DNA of 17,790 bases from Treponema sp. (lineage in GTDB: Bacteria; Spirochaetota; Spirochaetia; Treponematales; Treponemataceae). Where the stretch lies: positions 1 to 17,790 of the forward strand of contig JAGABO010000191.1 of NCBI GenBank assembly GCA_017614655.1, in the 5' to 3' direction. This document shows positions 8,001 to 15,020 of the stretch, piece by piece (the first letter of the stretch is position 1; each line of letters opens with the position of its first letter). Below the pieces are notes generated by a model. That model saw nothing but the letters and a program-made list of their open reading frames with translations, was not told the origin of the DNA and did not search any database. The position numbers and the translations under genes are program-made.

Positions 8001-10779
8001 TTTCTTTTGATTCGCTTACAAGCTCCTGAACATAACGTGTGTTTATCTGACCGTCCCAGGCCATCTGCTGAACAAGTTTGTAATCTTCGCGCAGAAGTTC
8101 AATAGTAAGTCCCTGCCTTAAGTTCGAAGGAAGAGACAGCGGCGCCGGCGATTCACCATGAGGATCAACACAAATGTAACTGAATCTTACATCAGTTCCT
8201 TTCTTCGGATAACCGCCCTTTGAAAGTGATTCAACACCGATGTAGAACTTTGCAGGGTGAACCGTAACTGTTTTTGAAGAACTGATTGCCTGATTTCCTG
8301 CATCAAGAACTTCGACATTAACACGGTAATTATAAGCAAGTCCATTAATACGTTCACCGCCAGTCTTCTGTGTTAAAGAAGCAGAACCGTTTTCTCCAAG
8401 TGCACCATCCTGCTGTCCAAGACTTGAACGGCCTTCGTAATCCTGAATCGGACCAAACATCATATTCTTAAAGCGATTGTCTTTAAGAGAGAAACCACAA
8501 GGCTCTCGGCTCCAGCTTGCTTCGTAAGAAGAACCGGCCATACTTCCACCACCGAGATAGTTTGCACTAACATCAACACTAACTGTGTCTCCACGGTAAA
8601 CGTCAATATCGGGAGCAGAAGTTTTTACTTCATAGCGCAGGCGTTCAAAGAACTGAACCTGAATATAGCACTCGTATGATGAACTTGATGAATTCGGTAT
8701 ATAAGAAATCGCATAAGTTCCCGGACGAATATCTTCCGGAAGTACAAATTCTCCCCATGTCGTTCCACACTCATCAAGATAACCGTCCGTAGAATCATAA
8801 ACTGTAGAGTGATAATAATCATTGTCTTTAAGTTCAACCTTATACCAGCAGTCTTCGGGCACTGAATACTCACCGTATTGAAGTCTTCTGTCTATGATTC
8901 TGAATGTAACTTTTTCGCCGGGTTTATAGAGCCCACGGTCTGTAAAGATAAACGGAACAGTTGATGTTTCTCCTGCATTCTGCGGACTGTAGTTATCTAT
9001 TCCAAAGCGCCACAGTCCGGTTAAATCTGGATTAAAGATAACACGGTCATTTTCTGTTACTGCTTCTACATAAAGATAACCTTTTGAAACCCCATGAAGA
9101 TCAACTACGGCAAGTCCATTTGAATCAGTTACAGCACTTGCCTGAGAAGTTTGTCCTCCTGCAAGTATTTCTGAATAACTGGATCTCCACGAATAGTTGT
9201 AAATATTTACTTTTGCATTTGCAACCGGCTTACCGGTACTAAGGCTGGAAACAAGAACAGATGCCTTGTTATAACCGTAGCGGACTGTAACACCAAGATC
9301 TGTAACCTGAATTGCCTGATCATTTGAATTATAAGTTTCTTCTCTTTCGTAATTACCTGTGCGCCAGTGACGGTAATAATAATCATAATAAAGTTTTGAT
9401 CTGAATATAATAGAACCGCGATACTGCTCACCTGTTTTTTCCAGATACTTTTTTAAGTCAACTGCCTGAATAATTTTTGTATCTCTCGGTATTTCATCAA
9501 TATTAAGAGAAACATAATCTTCAGACGCATTGCGCGGACTTCCATTTGCAGAAGTAATCGGTGTTACTCCATAAAAACCTGATGTTACATTCTGATGGGC
9601 AAATGCAATTTTTGGATCAAACTGAGATTCAAGAATCTTAAAGCCGGAATTCTTAAAATATGCAAGTCCGCTTGCCGGAGGAATAAAAATTTTTTTATCG
9701 ATGCCTTCTTCAAGTGTACGTCCATAAATATCTTTAAGCCCGGCTTTAAGCGTTACAGCAAGATACGAATTATAATAAACAGGAACGTTATGAAGTATAA
9801 GCCTGTTTCCGCTTACGGCTACGTTATCCTTTGTAACAGTAAAGTCGTCAATATTTGTCGTTAAGTATTTTGCAGCTTCTGCTTCGGAACCTTCTTTAAG
9901 AGGTGCAGAAAAATAAAAGAAAATCGGATTTGAATACTCAGAATTCCATGTATTAAGATAACAGTCAGTTACAGAAAAACTGCGAAGTGTTTCAAAAGTA
10001 TTTGTTACATCACTGTCGAGAGCAATTGTGTCTTTGTCTGCCTGTGCTCCGGCTTTTAAAACAATTGTAACTTCCTCGTTTTCTGCAAAATTTTCTTTTA
10101 CAGAAAGAACCAGCGTTGTTGCAGATTCCTTTCGGATTGAAAAAGTTTTTTCGCCGGAATAAGATCCGTATACAGAAATAAACTGCTTTACGGTATCAAT
10201 ATTAATTTCGGTATTAAAAACGAGACCTATGTCTTTTGCCTGTTCCAGAGGCACACTTGCATTATCAACATAGTTTCCCTCTTTAACATTTGAATATCCG
10301 GGGATTACACTTAAAATGCGAAGTTTTTCTGCATAAAATTCATAATCAAGTTTTCCGGTTATTTTCTTCCCGTAAATTGATTTTACATTCGGCATAATGT
10401 GAATGCTGTACATCTTCTGCGGAATAATTGCATCCCGGCATACAAAAGACAGCGTAGAAGTTCCAGTCCACTTCCAGTAACCGGAAAGTGCAGGTTCAAT
10501 TTTTGCATAATCACATTTGTCACTCTGATTTCCAAGTGCAGAAAGCGCAACAACCGGATCAGAAAACTGAATCTGAATTTCCGGATAACGGATGTCATTT
10601 TCTATCAGACCGGATGGAGAAACAAAAACAACCGAAAGTGGTTCGGCGTTAAAATCTTCCGATACCTTAGCCTCGAGTCCGCTTCCAGAACCCTTGACTG
10701 CAAAAACCGAAATTGTTGCTCCAGCAGCAAGCAATACAACCCCAGCCGCAATCAGAAGGATTTTCTTTAAATTTTTCAT
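5038..10779 (-). CDS. Bacterial alpha-2-macroglobulin, thioester protease inhibitor (YfhM type)
   Basis: This 1913-residue periplasmic protease trap is expected to undergo bait-region cleavage, causing a conformational change and covalent capture of the protease. Residues 7-29 form a transmembrane segment with no lipobox Cys, so it is probably anchored by an uncleaved helix rather than lipidated. Recognisable parts are N-terminal Ig-like macroglobulin domains, the MG hallmark TDRGLYKPGE (about 612-622), and a probable bait region around 1155-1200 just before RKNFDP. These are followed by PDTLTAYRLTAVG (about 1215) and the thioester domain with intact YGCMEQ (Cys1432 to Gln1435; codons 6475-6486). 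The C-terminal domain ends in AECMYEEEIFGRTAG. An unusual Asp/Tyr-rich stretch lies near 1829-1850. It is longer than E. coli YfhM (about 1650 residues). CGAGG at 10786-10790 sets the start. It is first in an operon with pbpC, the classic pairing. Confidence 0.94.
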   Translation of the reverse strand: MKNLKKILLIAAGVVLLAAGATISVFAVKGSGSGLEAKVSEDFNAEPLSVVFVSPSGLIENDIRYPEIQIQFSDPVVALSALGNQSDKCDYAKIEPALSGYWKWTGTSTLSFVCRDAIIPQKMYSIHIMPNVKSIYGKKITGKLDYEFYAEKLRILSVIPGYSNVKEGNYVDNASVPLEQAKDIGLVFNTEINIDTVKQFISVYGSYSGEKTFSIRKESATTLVLSVKENFAENEEVTIVLKAGAQADKDTIALDSDVTNTFETLRSFSVTDCYLNTWNSEYSNPIFFYFSAPLKEGSEAEAAKYLTTNIDDFTVTKDNVAVSGNRLILHNVPVYYNSYLAVTLKAGLKDIYGRTLEEGIDKKIFIPPASGLAYFKNSGFKILESQFDPKIAFAHQNVTSGFYGVTPITSANGSPRNASEDYVSLNIDEIPRDTKIIQAVDLKKYLEKTGEQYRGSIIFRSKLYYDYYYRHWRTGNYEREETYNSNDQAIQVTDLGVTVRYGYNKASVLVSSLSTGKPVANAKVNIYNYSWRSSYSEILAGGQTSQASAVTDSNGLAVVDLHGVSKGYLYVEAVTENDRVIFNPDLTGLWRFGIDNYSPQNAGETSTVPFIFTDRGLYKPGEKVTFRIIDRRLQYGEYSVPEDCWYKVELKDNDYYHSTVYDSTDGYLDECGTTWGEFVLPEDIRPGTYAISYIPNSSSSSYECYIQVQFFERLRYEVKTSAPDIDVYRGDTVSVDVSANYLGGGSMAGSSYEASWSREPCGFSLKDNRFKNMMFGPIQDYEGRSSLGQQDGALGENGSASLTQKTGGERINGLAYNYRVNVEVLDAGNQAISSSKTVTVHPAKFYIGVESLSKGGYPKKGTDVRFSYICVDPHGESPAPLSLPSNLRQGLTIELLREDYKLVQQMAWDGQINTRYVQELVSESKETVALSGKNIPTQFSVKPSKGGRYLLRLSAIDSSGNDVITEKYFYVTGGDWYWYSRNNSTEISITPDKGEYEPGETAQLLMQSPVEKGTYMLTVEREGIWTEKVIEINEPTSVIEVPIEEKYLPVVYVTLSTYTVRKGKPEHDFNSVDLDKPKGCFGAVELCVSKKSRTFDIKIIPDKTSYRPGDKATVKVVASKNGEKLSGAQITLMGVDRGVVDLINYHVPDPVEFFYSKSRFPNRVYGGDSRSLLIDPVTYEIKNLIGGDSDDAKLQERKNFDPTAVFIPSIKTDANGEATCTFTWPDTLTAYRLTAVGVRSNDFAITEDEVSVANPVSVRQVLPRKLRLGDNCDLGVVISNISNTDYNVNVSLSLHDGVENTPAARDSLGVLRTAGNASVEGNSDKNLLVPADTTKPLLFNVKAHSPGWVTLEFVVKSPVVNERILLPLEIEKPYIFETTASIGSVDKDDAKEMIEVPIAEDGFGSFYIQLDPTRLGALREAVDYVFRYPYGCMEQRSSKVLPLIAFGDYLEVFNLKREVTDAVDVARNEIKSWENVQKSDGGFPYWPTGRESNFYVSARIAEILGLAKQKNIYLNAGIDERHLADYVARCCKEEKSGTLLKAYGYYAANLLGREVSADELSSLEEGSEANVIILSYLALVHLNSNRKNEAVRIMQKIRNRITLTPQGADIQDKYDNWWWCDGGVEKYAAALMLFVKMDAKDSINDHLVFELLKLHGNKGYWKSTSTTARVLIAIDAYIRARNLTSLDFTASAHLGGKQIAEGSFKGVGANPVSRTIDFDQIKSFVGKEVPLTFKRKGEGTLYYTMALKYALPVDKQIPRDEGICLYSEIFDAKTGELVSGAELEEGKVYKEKVYISSTKDLEYVALRVPVPAGAEILNAAFVTTSPQANRSYDDDDYGSYYDDYYWGWSLSNRDIYDSEVQYFWNRFYRGNTSVDFLFRATRTGTYNTPCITAECMYEEEIFGRTAGKLWTIK

Positions 10780-10785
10780 AAAATG

Positions 10786-10790
10786 CCTCG
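10786..10790 (-). promoter_or_regulatory. Ribosome binding site of the alpha-2-macroglobulin gene
   Basis: CGAGG on the minus strand ends 6 bases before the ATG at 10779. It supports this start, which also gives the N-terminal membrane anchor its positively charged leader. Confidence 0.7.
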
Positions 10791-10810
10791 CAAAAAATGT
10801 AGTAATTTTA

Positions 10811-10839
10811 ATTGTAGCTGATTTCCATTTAAATGTGAA
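10811..10839 (-). promoter_or_regulatory. Sigma70-like promoter of the alpha-2-macroglobulin/pbpC operon
   Basis: On the minus strand TTCACA (10834-10839) and TACAAT (10811-10816) are separated by exactly 17 bases, each matching consensus at 5 of 6 positions. Transcription would start near 10804, giving a leader of about 25 bases that carries the ribosome site. It is the best promoter match in the window and sits in the 78-base divergent gap. Confidence 0.65.
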
Positions 10840-10840
10840 T

Positions 10841-10849
10841 TGTGATACT
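10841..10849 (+). promoter_or_regulatory. Candidate extended -10 element for the small membrane protein gene
   Basis: TGTGATACT is an extended -10-like element (TGn followed by GATACT, 4 of 6 to consensus). No -35 element is seen at the right spacing. Transcription would start at about 10856-10858, at or next to the ATG, implying a leaderless message. The overlap with the opposite promoter region suggests the two could interfere. Confidence 0.3.
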
Positions 10850-10857
10850 CTATTTCC

Positions 10858-11160
10858 ATGAATGAGAAACTTATTTTAACGGCAGCCATTGTTTTTCTTC
10901 TGGCAGGAGCAGCTTTTATGACCGCAGGAATTCTTTTACGAAAGCCGGAACGTGTAAAAAATACGCCGCTGTTTAAACCGGCCGGTTTTATTTTTTATCT
11001 TACGGGCGCTGTAACGATAGTTTACGGAATTCTTGCACTCTGTTTTAAAAGCGAACTTACAAGATCTGCCGTGCAGGCATTTGCATTAATCTACCTTATT
11101 TTCATAACAGTAATATTTTCCGTATTTTATGTTTTAATCGGCAAAGGAGAAAAGAAATGA
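10858..11160 (+). CDS. Small three-helix membrane protein, hypothetical
   Basis: The product is 100 residues and very hydrophobic, with three predicted membrane helices at about 5-27, 42-62 and 73-95. A basic loop (LRKPERVKN, 27-35) joins the first two and the tail is charged (GKGEKK). No catalytic motif or named family is recognised. There is no ribosome binding site before the ATG, and the leader may be absent. The stop overlaps the pseudouridine synthase start by 4 bases (ATGA, 11157-11160), so the two are translationally coupled. The GGAG for the next gene lies inside its 3' end. It is divergent from the alpha-2-macroglobulin operon. The coupling makes it a real gene, but the function is unknown. 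Confidence 0.75.
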   Translation: MNEKLILTAAIVFLLAGAAFMTAGILLRKPERVKNTPLFKPAGFIFYLTGAVTIVYGILALCFKSELTRSAVQAFALIYLIFITVIFSVFYVLIGKGEKK

Positions 11161-12065
11161 AAGAAACGCTTCATCATGTTAAGGCGAGCACACAGTTTAA
11201 ACGCGAACACAAAGCTGATTATGGAAAAGAAAGAATCGACATTCTCTACGAAGACAAGGATATTATCGTAATCAACAAACCTTCCGGAATGTTAAGCTGT
11301 CCTTATCCGGGAAGCAAGGCAAAAACGGCCCTTGATGTAATAGAAAAGCTTATGCGCTCAAAAGGAACTTTTTCGAAGGAACACAGGCCGTTTGTTGTTC
11401 ACCGGCTTGACCGCGACACTTCCGGAGTAATGATGTTTGCCTTGAACGAAAAAGTTCAGCATAAGGTTATGGCTTCGTGGCACACAATGGTAAGCGAGCG
11501 GCTTTACCGCGCGGTTGCAGAAAATCCGTCAAATCCTAAACATGCACTTGCAGACTTTGGCCTCATTGATGATGCTCTTGCGCAGAATGCACGCCATGTC
11601 GGCTATGTTCCGCATGACAAAGATGATCACGCAAAAACTGTTGAAGCGCGAACTCATTACCGCGTTGTAGAAAGAGGAAAGACTCACACGCTTTTTGAAC
11701 TTTCACTTGATACCGGAAAAAAGAATCAGATCAGGGCACATCTTGCTTCTAAAAATTATCCGCTTGCAGGAGACGAAAACTACCGCGCAAAAACAGATCC
11801 GTTTTTCCGGCTTGCCCTTCATGCACGCACTCTGGAATTTGAACACCCTGTTACCGGCGAAAAAATGAAGTTTGAAGTTCCTGAACCTGCCGAATGGGAA
11901 GAGTACGTTAAAAAAGGTGATCTTCACCCCAAGACACCGGTATGGAAACAGGAAAGAATTTCTTCTTCTAAAAAAGATTTTGTTCCGCCGAAAAATATTC
12001 CGTCACGCAAAGAAAACCGCAAGATGGATTTTATTCAGCGCGGAAAGATGTCAGGACAGCATTAA
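11157..12065 (+). CDS. RluA-family pseudouridine synthase
   Basis: The protein has 302 residues. It converts specific uridines in rRNA or tRNA to pseudouridine in the cytoplasm. The catalytic motif HRLDRDTSG is at 82-90, with Asp85 as the expected nucleophile. The family's N-terminal DIIVINKPSGM (about 37-47), the RLYRAV segment and the GKKNQIRAHLA..YPLAGD..Y region are all present. There is no N-terminal S4 RNA-binding domain, unlike RluC/RluD, so it resembles the compact RluA/TruC-like members; the target site cannot be told from sequence. The last ~45 residues are a basic, Lys/Arg-rich tail (from about PKTPVWKQ) that may help bind RNA. GGAG before the ATG supports the start. Its stop is 3 bases from the stop of the convergent permease gene. 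Confidence 0.9.
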   Translation: MKETLHHVKASTQFKREHKADYGKERIDILYEDKDIIVINKPSGMLSCPYPGSKAKTALDVIEKLMRSKGTFSKEHRPFVVHRLDRDTSGVMMFALNEKVQHKVMASWHTMVSERLYRAVAENPSNPKHALADFGLIDDALAQNARHVGYVPHDKDDHAKTVEARTHYRVVERGKTHTLFELSLDTGKKNQIRAHLASKNYPLAGDENYRAKTDPFFRLALHARTLEFEHPVTGEKMKFEVPEPAEWEEYVKKGDLHPKTPVWKQERISSSKKDFVPPKNIPSRKENRKMDFIQRGKMSGQH

Positions 12066-12068
12066 AAA

Positions 12069-13262
12069 TTATTCTCCTGAGAGCGCTTCTACCGGGTCGA
12101 GTTTTGCGGCTCTGCTTGCAGGACTTAATCCGAAGAAGATTCCTACGAACACAGAAAATACAAACGCAATTATGCAGCTCTTCCAGCTTACAACATAAGA
12201 AAGGCTCCGGACAAATTCAACTGCAAAGCTTAAAGCAATTCCAAGAACAATACCAGCAGCACCACCCATAAGTGTAATGCTTGCAGATTCAACAAGGAAC
12301 TGCTGGCGGATAACAGCCGGGCTTGCACCAAGAGCTTTTCTGATTCCAATTTCCTGCCTGCGTTCGGTAACAGTTACAATCATTATGTTCATGATTCCGA
12401 TGCCGCCGACTAAAAGAGAAATTGCCGCGATTGCAGAAAGCATCATGCTTAAGGTTCCCGTCATCTCGCTCATCTGTTTTATAAACGACTGCATCGAAGT
12501 AACGTTTACGCTTCCTTCTGTTCCCGTAAGCTGAGTGCAGTACTCAGAAAGCTCATCTACAAGTTCAACAGCGCGCTCTTTAGAAACCGCCTGAACCATC
12601 ACTGTAGAAGCAGAGGGATTGGGAACTATTTTTTTTGAATAGAAGCCTCTTGGAACAAAGCAGCCGGTTGTTGTGTTTTCCATTGTTGATGTCTGTTCTT
12701 TTAAAACACCGCACACTAAAAAACTGAATGTAACTTTTCCCGTTACAAGAAGCACCTGTTTTCCTACAGCGTCACCGTTTGGAAAAAGAGAAGATGCAAT
12801 TTCACTTCCGAGAATTATTTTCTGACTTCCCATTACATTGTCTGTTACAGAAAAATAATTTCCGCTTTCCAGGGTAAGTCCGTATGCCTGAAGATAATCA
12901 GTTTCTATTGCAGAGGCGTTTGAACTTGCTGATGTATCTCCGTACGAAAGAGTTATGCTGCTGTTATTTTTGTACCAGACTTTTTTTATTCCGCGCACAC
13001 CTGCAAAAAGGTCGTCTCTGAAAGTTTCGTTAAAATCAATCTGAACTGCATCTCGCCGCCGTCTCATGAATCCCTGGCTTATGCTTACCATATCAAGTCC
13101 GCTTGAACCGAAGGAATCCTGTATTTTTACCGTTGAACTTTCGCCGATACTCATGATGATGATGACCGATGCAACTCCGATGATAATTCCCAGAAGCGAT
13201 AAAAAAGTTCTGATTTTGTTGCGCTTAAAATTTACGATTGCGTTAAGAAAATCTTCAAGCAT
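12069..13262 (-). CDS. MacB-like ABC exporter permease (FtsX fold)
   Basis: This is the membrane subunit of the tripartite exporter, 397 residues from the start chosen here. One N-terminal helix (about 19-41, RTFLSLLGIIIGVASVI) is followed by a periplasmic MacB-type core domain. Three C-terminal helices follow, carrying the family signatures VTERRQEIGIRKALGAS and SPASRAAKLDPVEALSGE. MacB-type permeases do not pull substrate through the membrane; they use ATP to drive periplasmic substrate out through the adaptor and TolC channel. An upstream in-frame ATG at 13304 would add 14 residues but lacks a ribosome site and overlaps the ATPase gene by 50 bases. The ATG at 13262 overlaps by 8 bases (ATGCTTGA), has GAGGA 11 bases upstream, and matches the usual family N-terminus. 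E. coli MacB has the ATPase fused; here it is a separate gene. Confidence 0.92.
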   Translation of the reverse strand: MLEDFLNAIVNFKRNKIRTFLSLLGIIIGVASVIIIMSIGESSTVKIQDSFGSSGLDMVSISQGFMRRRRDAVQIDFNETFRDDLFAGVRGIKKVWYKNNSSITLSYGDTSASSNASAIETDYLQAYGLTLESGNYFSVTDNVMGSQKIILGSEIASSLFPNGDAVGKQVLLVTGKVTFSFLVCGVLKEQTSTMENTTTGCFVPRGFYSKKIVPNPSASTVMVQAVSKERAVELVDELSEYCTQLTGTEGSVNVTSMQSFIKQMSEMTGTLSMMLSAIAAISLLVGGIGIMNIMIVTVTERRQEIGIRKALGASPAVIRQQFLVESASITLMGGAAGIVLGIALSFAVEFVRSLSYVVSWKSCIIAFVFSVFVGIFFGLSPASRAAKLDPVEALSGE

Positions 13263-13977
13263 TTTTAGCACCGTCCTCAAAAGAAACAGGAACCTGTTCA
13301 TCATCTGACTGAATCAGTCCGTCAAGAATGCGGATACATCTTCTGGAAGCCGCACCGATTCTGGGGTCATGCGTAACAATTACAACCGTTGTTCCCGAAG
13401 CATTGATTTCGTTAAAAAGATTCATTACTGCTTTTCCGGTAACGCTGTCCAAAGCTCCGGTAGGTTCATCCGCAAGAATAATTTTCGGTTTTGTAACTGT
13501 TGCCCGCGCAATTGCAACCCTCTGCTTCTGTCCGCCCGAAAGTTCACTGGGCCTGTGATGCATTCTGTCGCTAAGCCCGACTTTTAAAAGTGCATCTTCT
13601 GCTAAAGCAATGCGGTCTTTTTTTTCTATGCCTGCATAACGCATCGGAAGCATTACGTTTTCGAGCACCGTCATTCCCGGAAGAAGAAAATACTGCTGGA
13701 AAACAAAACCGACAGTCTGATTTCTTAAAAGCGCAAGTTCCCTTTCGTTCATGGAAGCAGTTTCGCGCCCGTTGATTTTTACAATGCCGCCGGTGGGCCG
13801 GTCAAGGCAGCCTATCATGTTCATGCAGGTTGATTTTCCTGAACCGGAAGGTCCCATTATGGAAACAAATTCTCCCTGTTTAATATCAAGGGAAATATCA
13901 CGAAGCGCATTTACCTCTGTCTCTCCCATTATGTAAGTGCGGCTAACATGTTCCATCGTGATTACTGACTCTTTCAT
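13255..13977 (-). CDS. MacB/LolD-type ABC transporter ATPase
   Basis: The cytoplasmic ATPase has 240 residues and powers the adjacent permease. All nucleotide-binding motifs are intact: Walker A GPSGSGKST (42-50), Q-loop VFQQ (92-95), signature LSGGQKQR (146-153), Walker B IILADEP with Glu171, D-loop ALD (175-177) and H-loop VTHD near 208. The Q-loop neighbourhood (FLLPGMTVLENVMLPMRYAG) is characteristic of the MacB/LolD subfamily rather than importers. The start overlaps the adaptor stop by one base (TGATG, with A13977 shared). GGAGG just inside the adaptor gene's end serves as ribosome site. It is followed directly by the permease gene. Confidence 0.95.
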   Translation of the reverse strand: MKESVITMEHVSRTYIMGETEVNALRDISLDIKQGEFVSIMGPSGSGKSTCMNMIGCLDRPTGGIVKINGRETASMNERELALLRNQTVGFVFQQYFLLPGMTVLENVMLPMRYAGIEKKDRIALAEDALLKVGLSDRMHHRPSELSGGQKQRVAIARATVTKPKIILADEPTGALDSVTGKAVMNLFNEINASGTTVVIVTHDPRIGAASRRCIRILDGLIQSDDEQVPVSFEDGAKNA

Positions 13978-15020
13978 CAGAAACCTCCCGGTGGAGGAAA
14001 ACCGCCGCCTCCCCTGTTTGAACCGGACGGCATTCCGCCCCTGCTGCCTCTTTTTGAACCGGACGCTCCCGCTTCACTCTGGGCTTTTAAAATGTCTCCT
14101 TCAGAAATATTTCCTTCCGTTATTTTTACATATTCCCTGTCATAAGGAACAACCGTTACGTTTACTCTTTCGCCGCCCCTTACTTTCTGAACATAAGCCT
14201 GCTGACCGTCACGCGCAACAGCATAGCGTTCAACAAGAAGGTATTCTTCCGGCGGGCTTATCTGAATTTTTCCGCTGAACGAAAAGTTTGGAAGAATTAC
14301 ATCAGGATAGGGTGAATCAATTCTAAGGCGCACCTTTACAACTGTTGCACCACGGCTCGTTACTTCACCGATTGCAGGCCAGCCGACAACACTTCCTTCT
14401 ACAGTGCCGTTGTAAGATGGAAAAGTAAAATCAACTTTCTGTCCTGCTTTAAGTTTTGCAACATCAGTTTCGGCAACTTCTACATCAGCAATTAAATAAG
14501 AAACATCAACAAGAGTTCCGACAGAATCCTTTGCTTCCAGAGAATCGCCGACTGCAACATCAATATCTGCAATTATTCCGTCAAAGGTTGCAGTAACTTT
14601 TCTGTCACTGATTTTCTGAACAAGAGAAAGCCGCTGCGTCTGTTTAAGAAGAAGCTCCCTGCTTGATCCGGAAATGCGGACTGTTTCCATTTCGTAGTCG
14701 TGCTTTGCAAGGTTGTACTGCTGTTCGGTATCATCAAGCTGAATTATAAGGTCACCTTTTTTTACGGTATCTCCCTGCTTTACGTTTACGCTTACAACCG
14801 TTCCCGCCGACAAAGCCTGAAGCGTCTGCTCGTGTGCTGCAGAAACAACACCGGCAACTTCTATTGAATTTTCATAGACTTCTTTTTTTACTGCATAAAC
14901 CGTGTTACTTATTTTTGATTTAGAAATAAGTTTTCTTGCAATTAAAAGTCCCGCAACGATAACTGCAACTGAAGTAACAATAATTATGCTAAATTTTATG
15001 AGCTTTTTCTTTTCCATCAT
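13977..15020 (-). CDS. Membrane fusion (periplasmic adaptor) protein, MacA/HlyD-like
   Basis: This 347-residue adaptor links the inner-membrane ABC exporter to the outer-membrane channel. Residues about 10-28 form an inner-membrane anchor. The first barrel-sandwich (lipoyl-like) half, SAGTVVSVNVKQGDTVKKGD, and the second, TATFDGIIADIDVAVGDSL, are separated by a helical stretch of only about 40-45 residues. A beta-barrel domain (ADVEVAETDVAKLKAGQKV) and a membrane-proximal domain follow. The tail from about residue 316 is rich in Gly, Ser, Arg and Pro and ends GGGGFPPPGGF. The helical hairpin is short compared with MacA, where it is long enough to reach TolC. GGAGA lies 6 bases before the first ATG (15020); Met2 is an alternative. 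It overlaps the channel gene by 32 bases, so translation is coupled. Confidence 0.92.
   Translation of the reverse strand: MMEKKKLIKFSIIIVTSVAVIVAGLLIARKLISKSKISNTVYAVKKEVYENSIEVAGVVSAAHEQTLQALSAGTVVSVNVKQGDTVKKGDLIIQLDDTEQQYNLAKHDYEMETVRISGSSRELLLKQTQRLSLVQKISDRKVTATFDGIIADIDVAVGDSLEAKDSVGTLVDVSYLIADVEVAETDVAKLKAGQKVDFTFPSYNGTVEGSVVGWPAIGEVTSRGATVVKVRLRIDSPYPDVILPNFSFSGKIQISPPEEYLLVERYAVARDGQQAYVQKVRGGERVNVTVVPYDREYVKITEGNISEGDILKAQSEAGASGSKRGSRGGMPSGSNRGGGGFPPPGGF

Noticed and set aside
10399..10770. 123-codon plus-strand reading frame opposite the 5' end of the alpha-2-macroglobulin gene
   Set aside because: It is antisense to a strongly supported gene, has no ribosome site or domain, and is Asn/Arg/Cys-rich as expected of shadow frames.
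13263..13304. Longer N-terminus for the permease starting at 13304
   Set aside because: No ribosome site, a 50-base overlap with the ATPase gene, and extra residues not expected in the family; 13262 fits better.
13937..14278. 113-codon plus-strand reading frame across the adaptor/ATPase junction
   Set aside because: It is the antisense shadow of two well-supported overlapping genes, and its Leu/Arg/Pro-rich translation has no recognisable motif.
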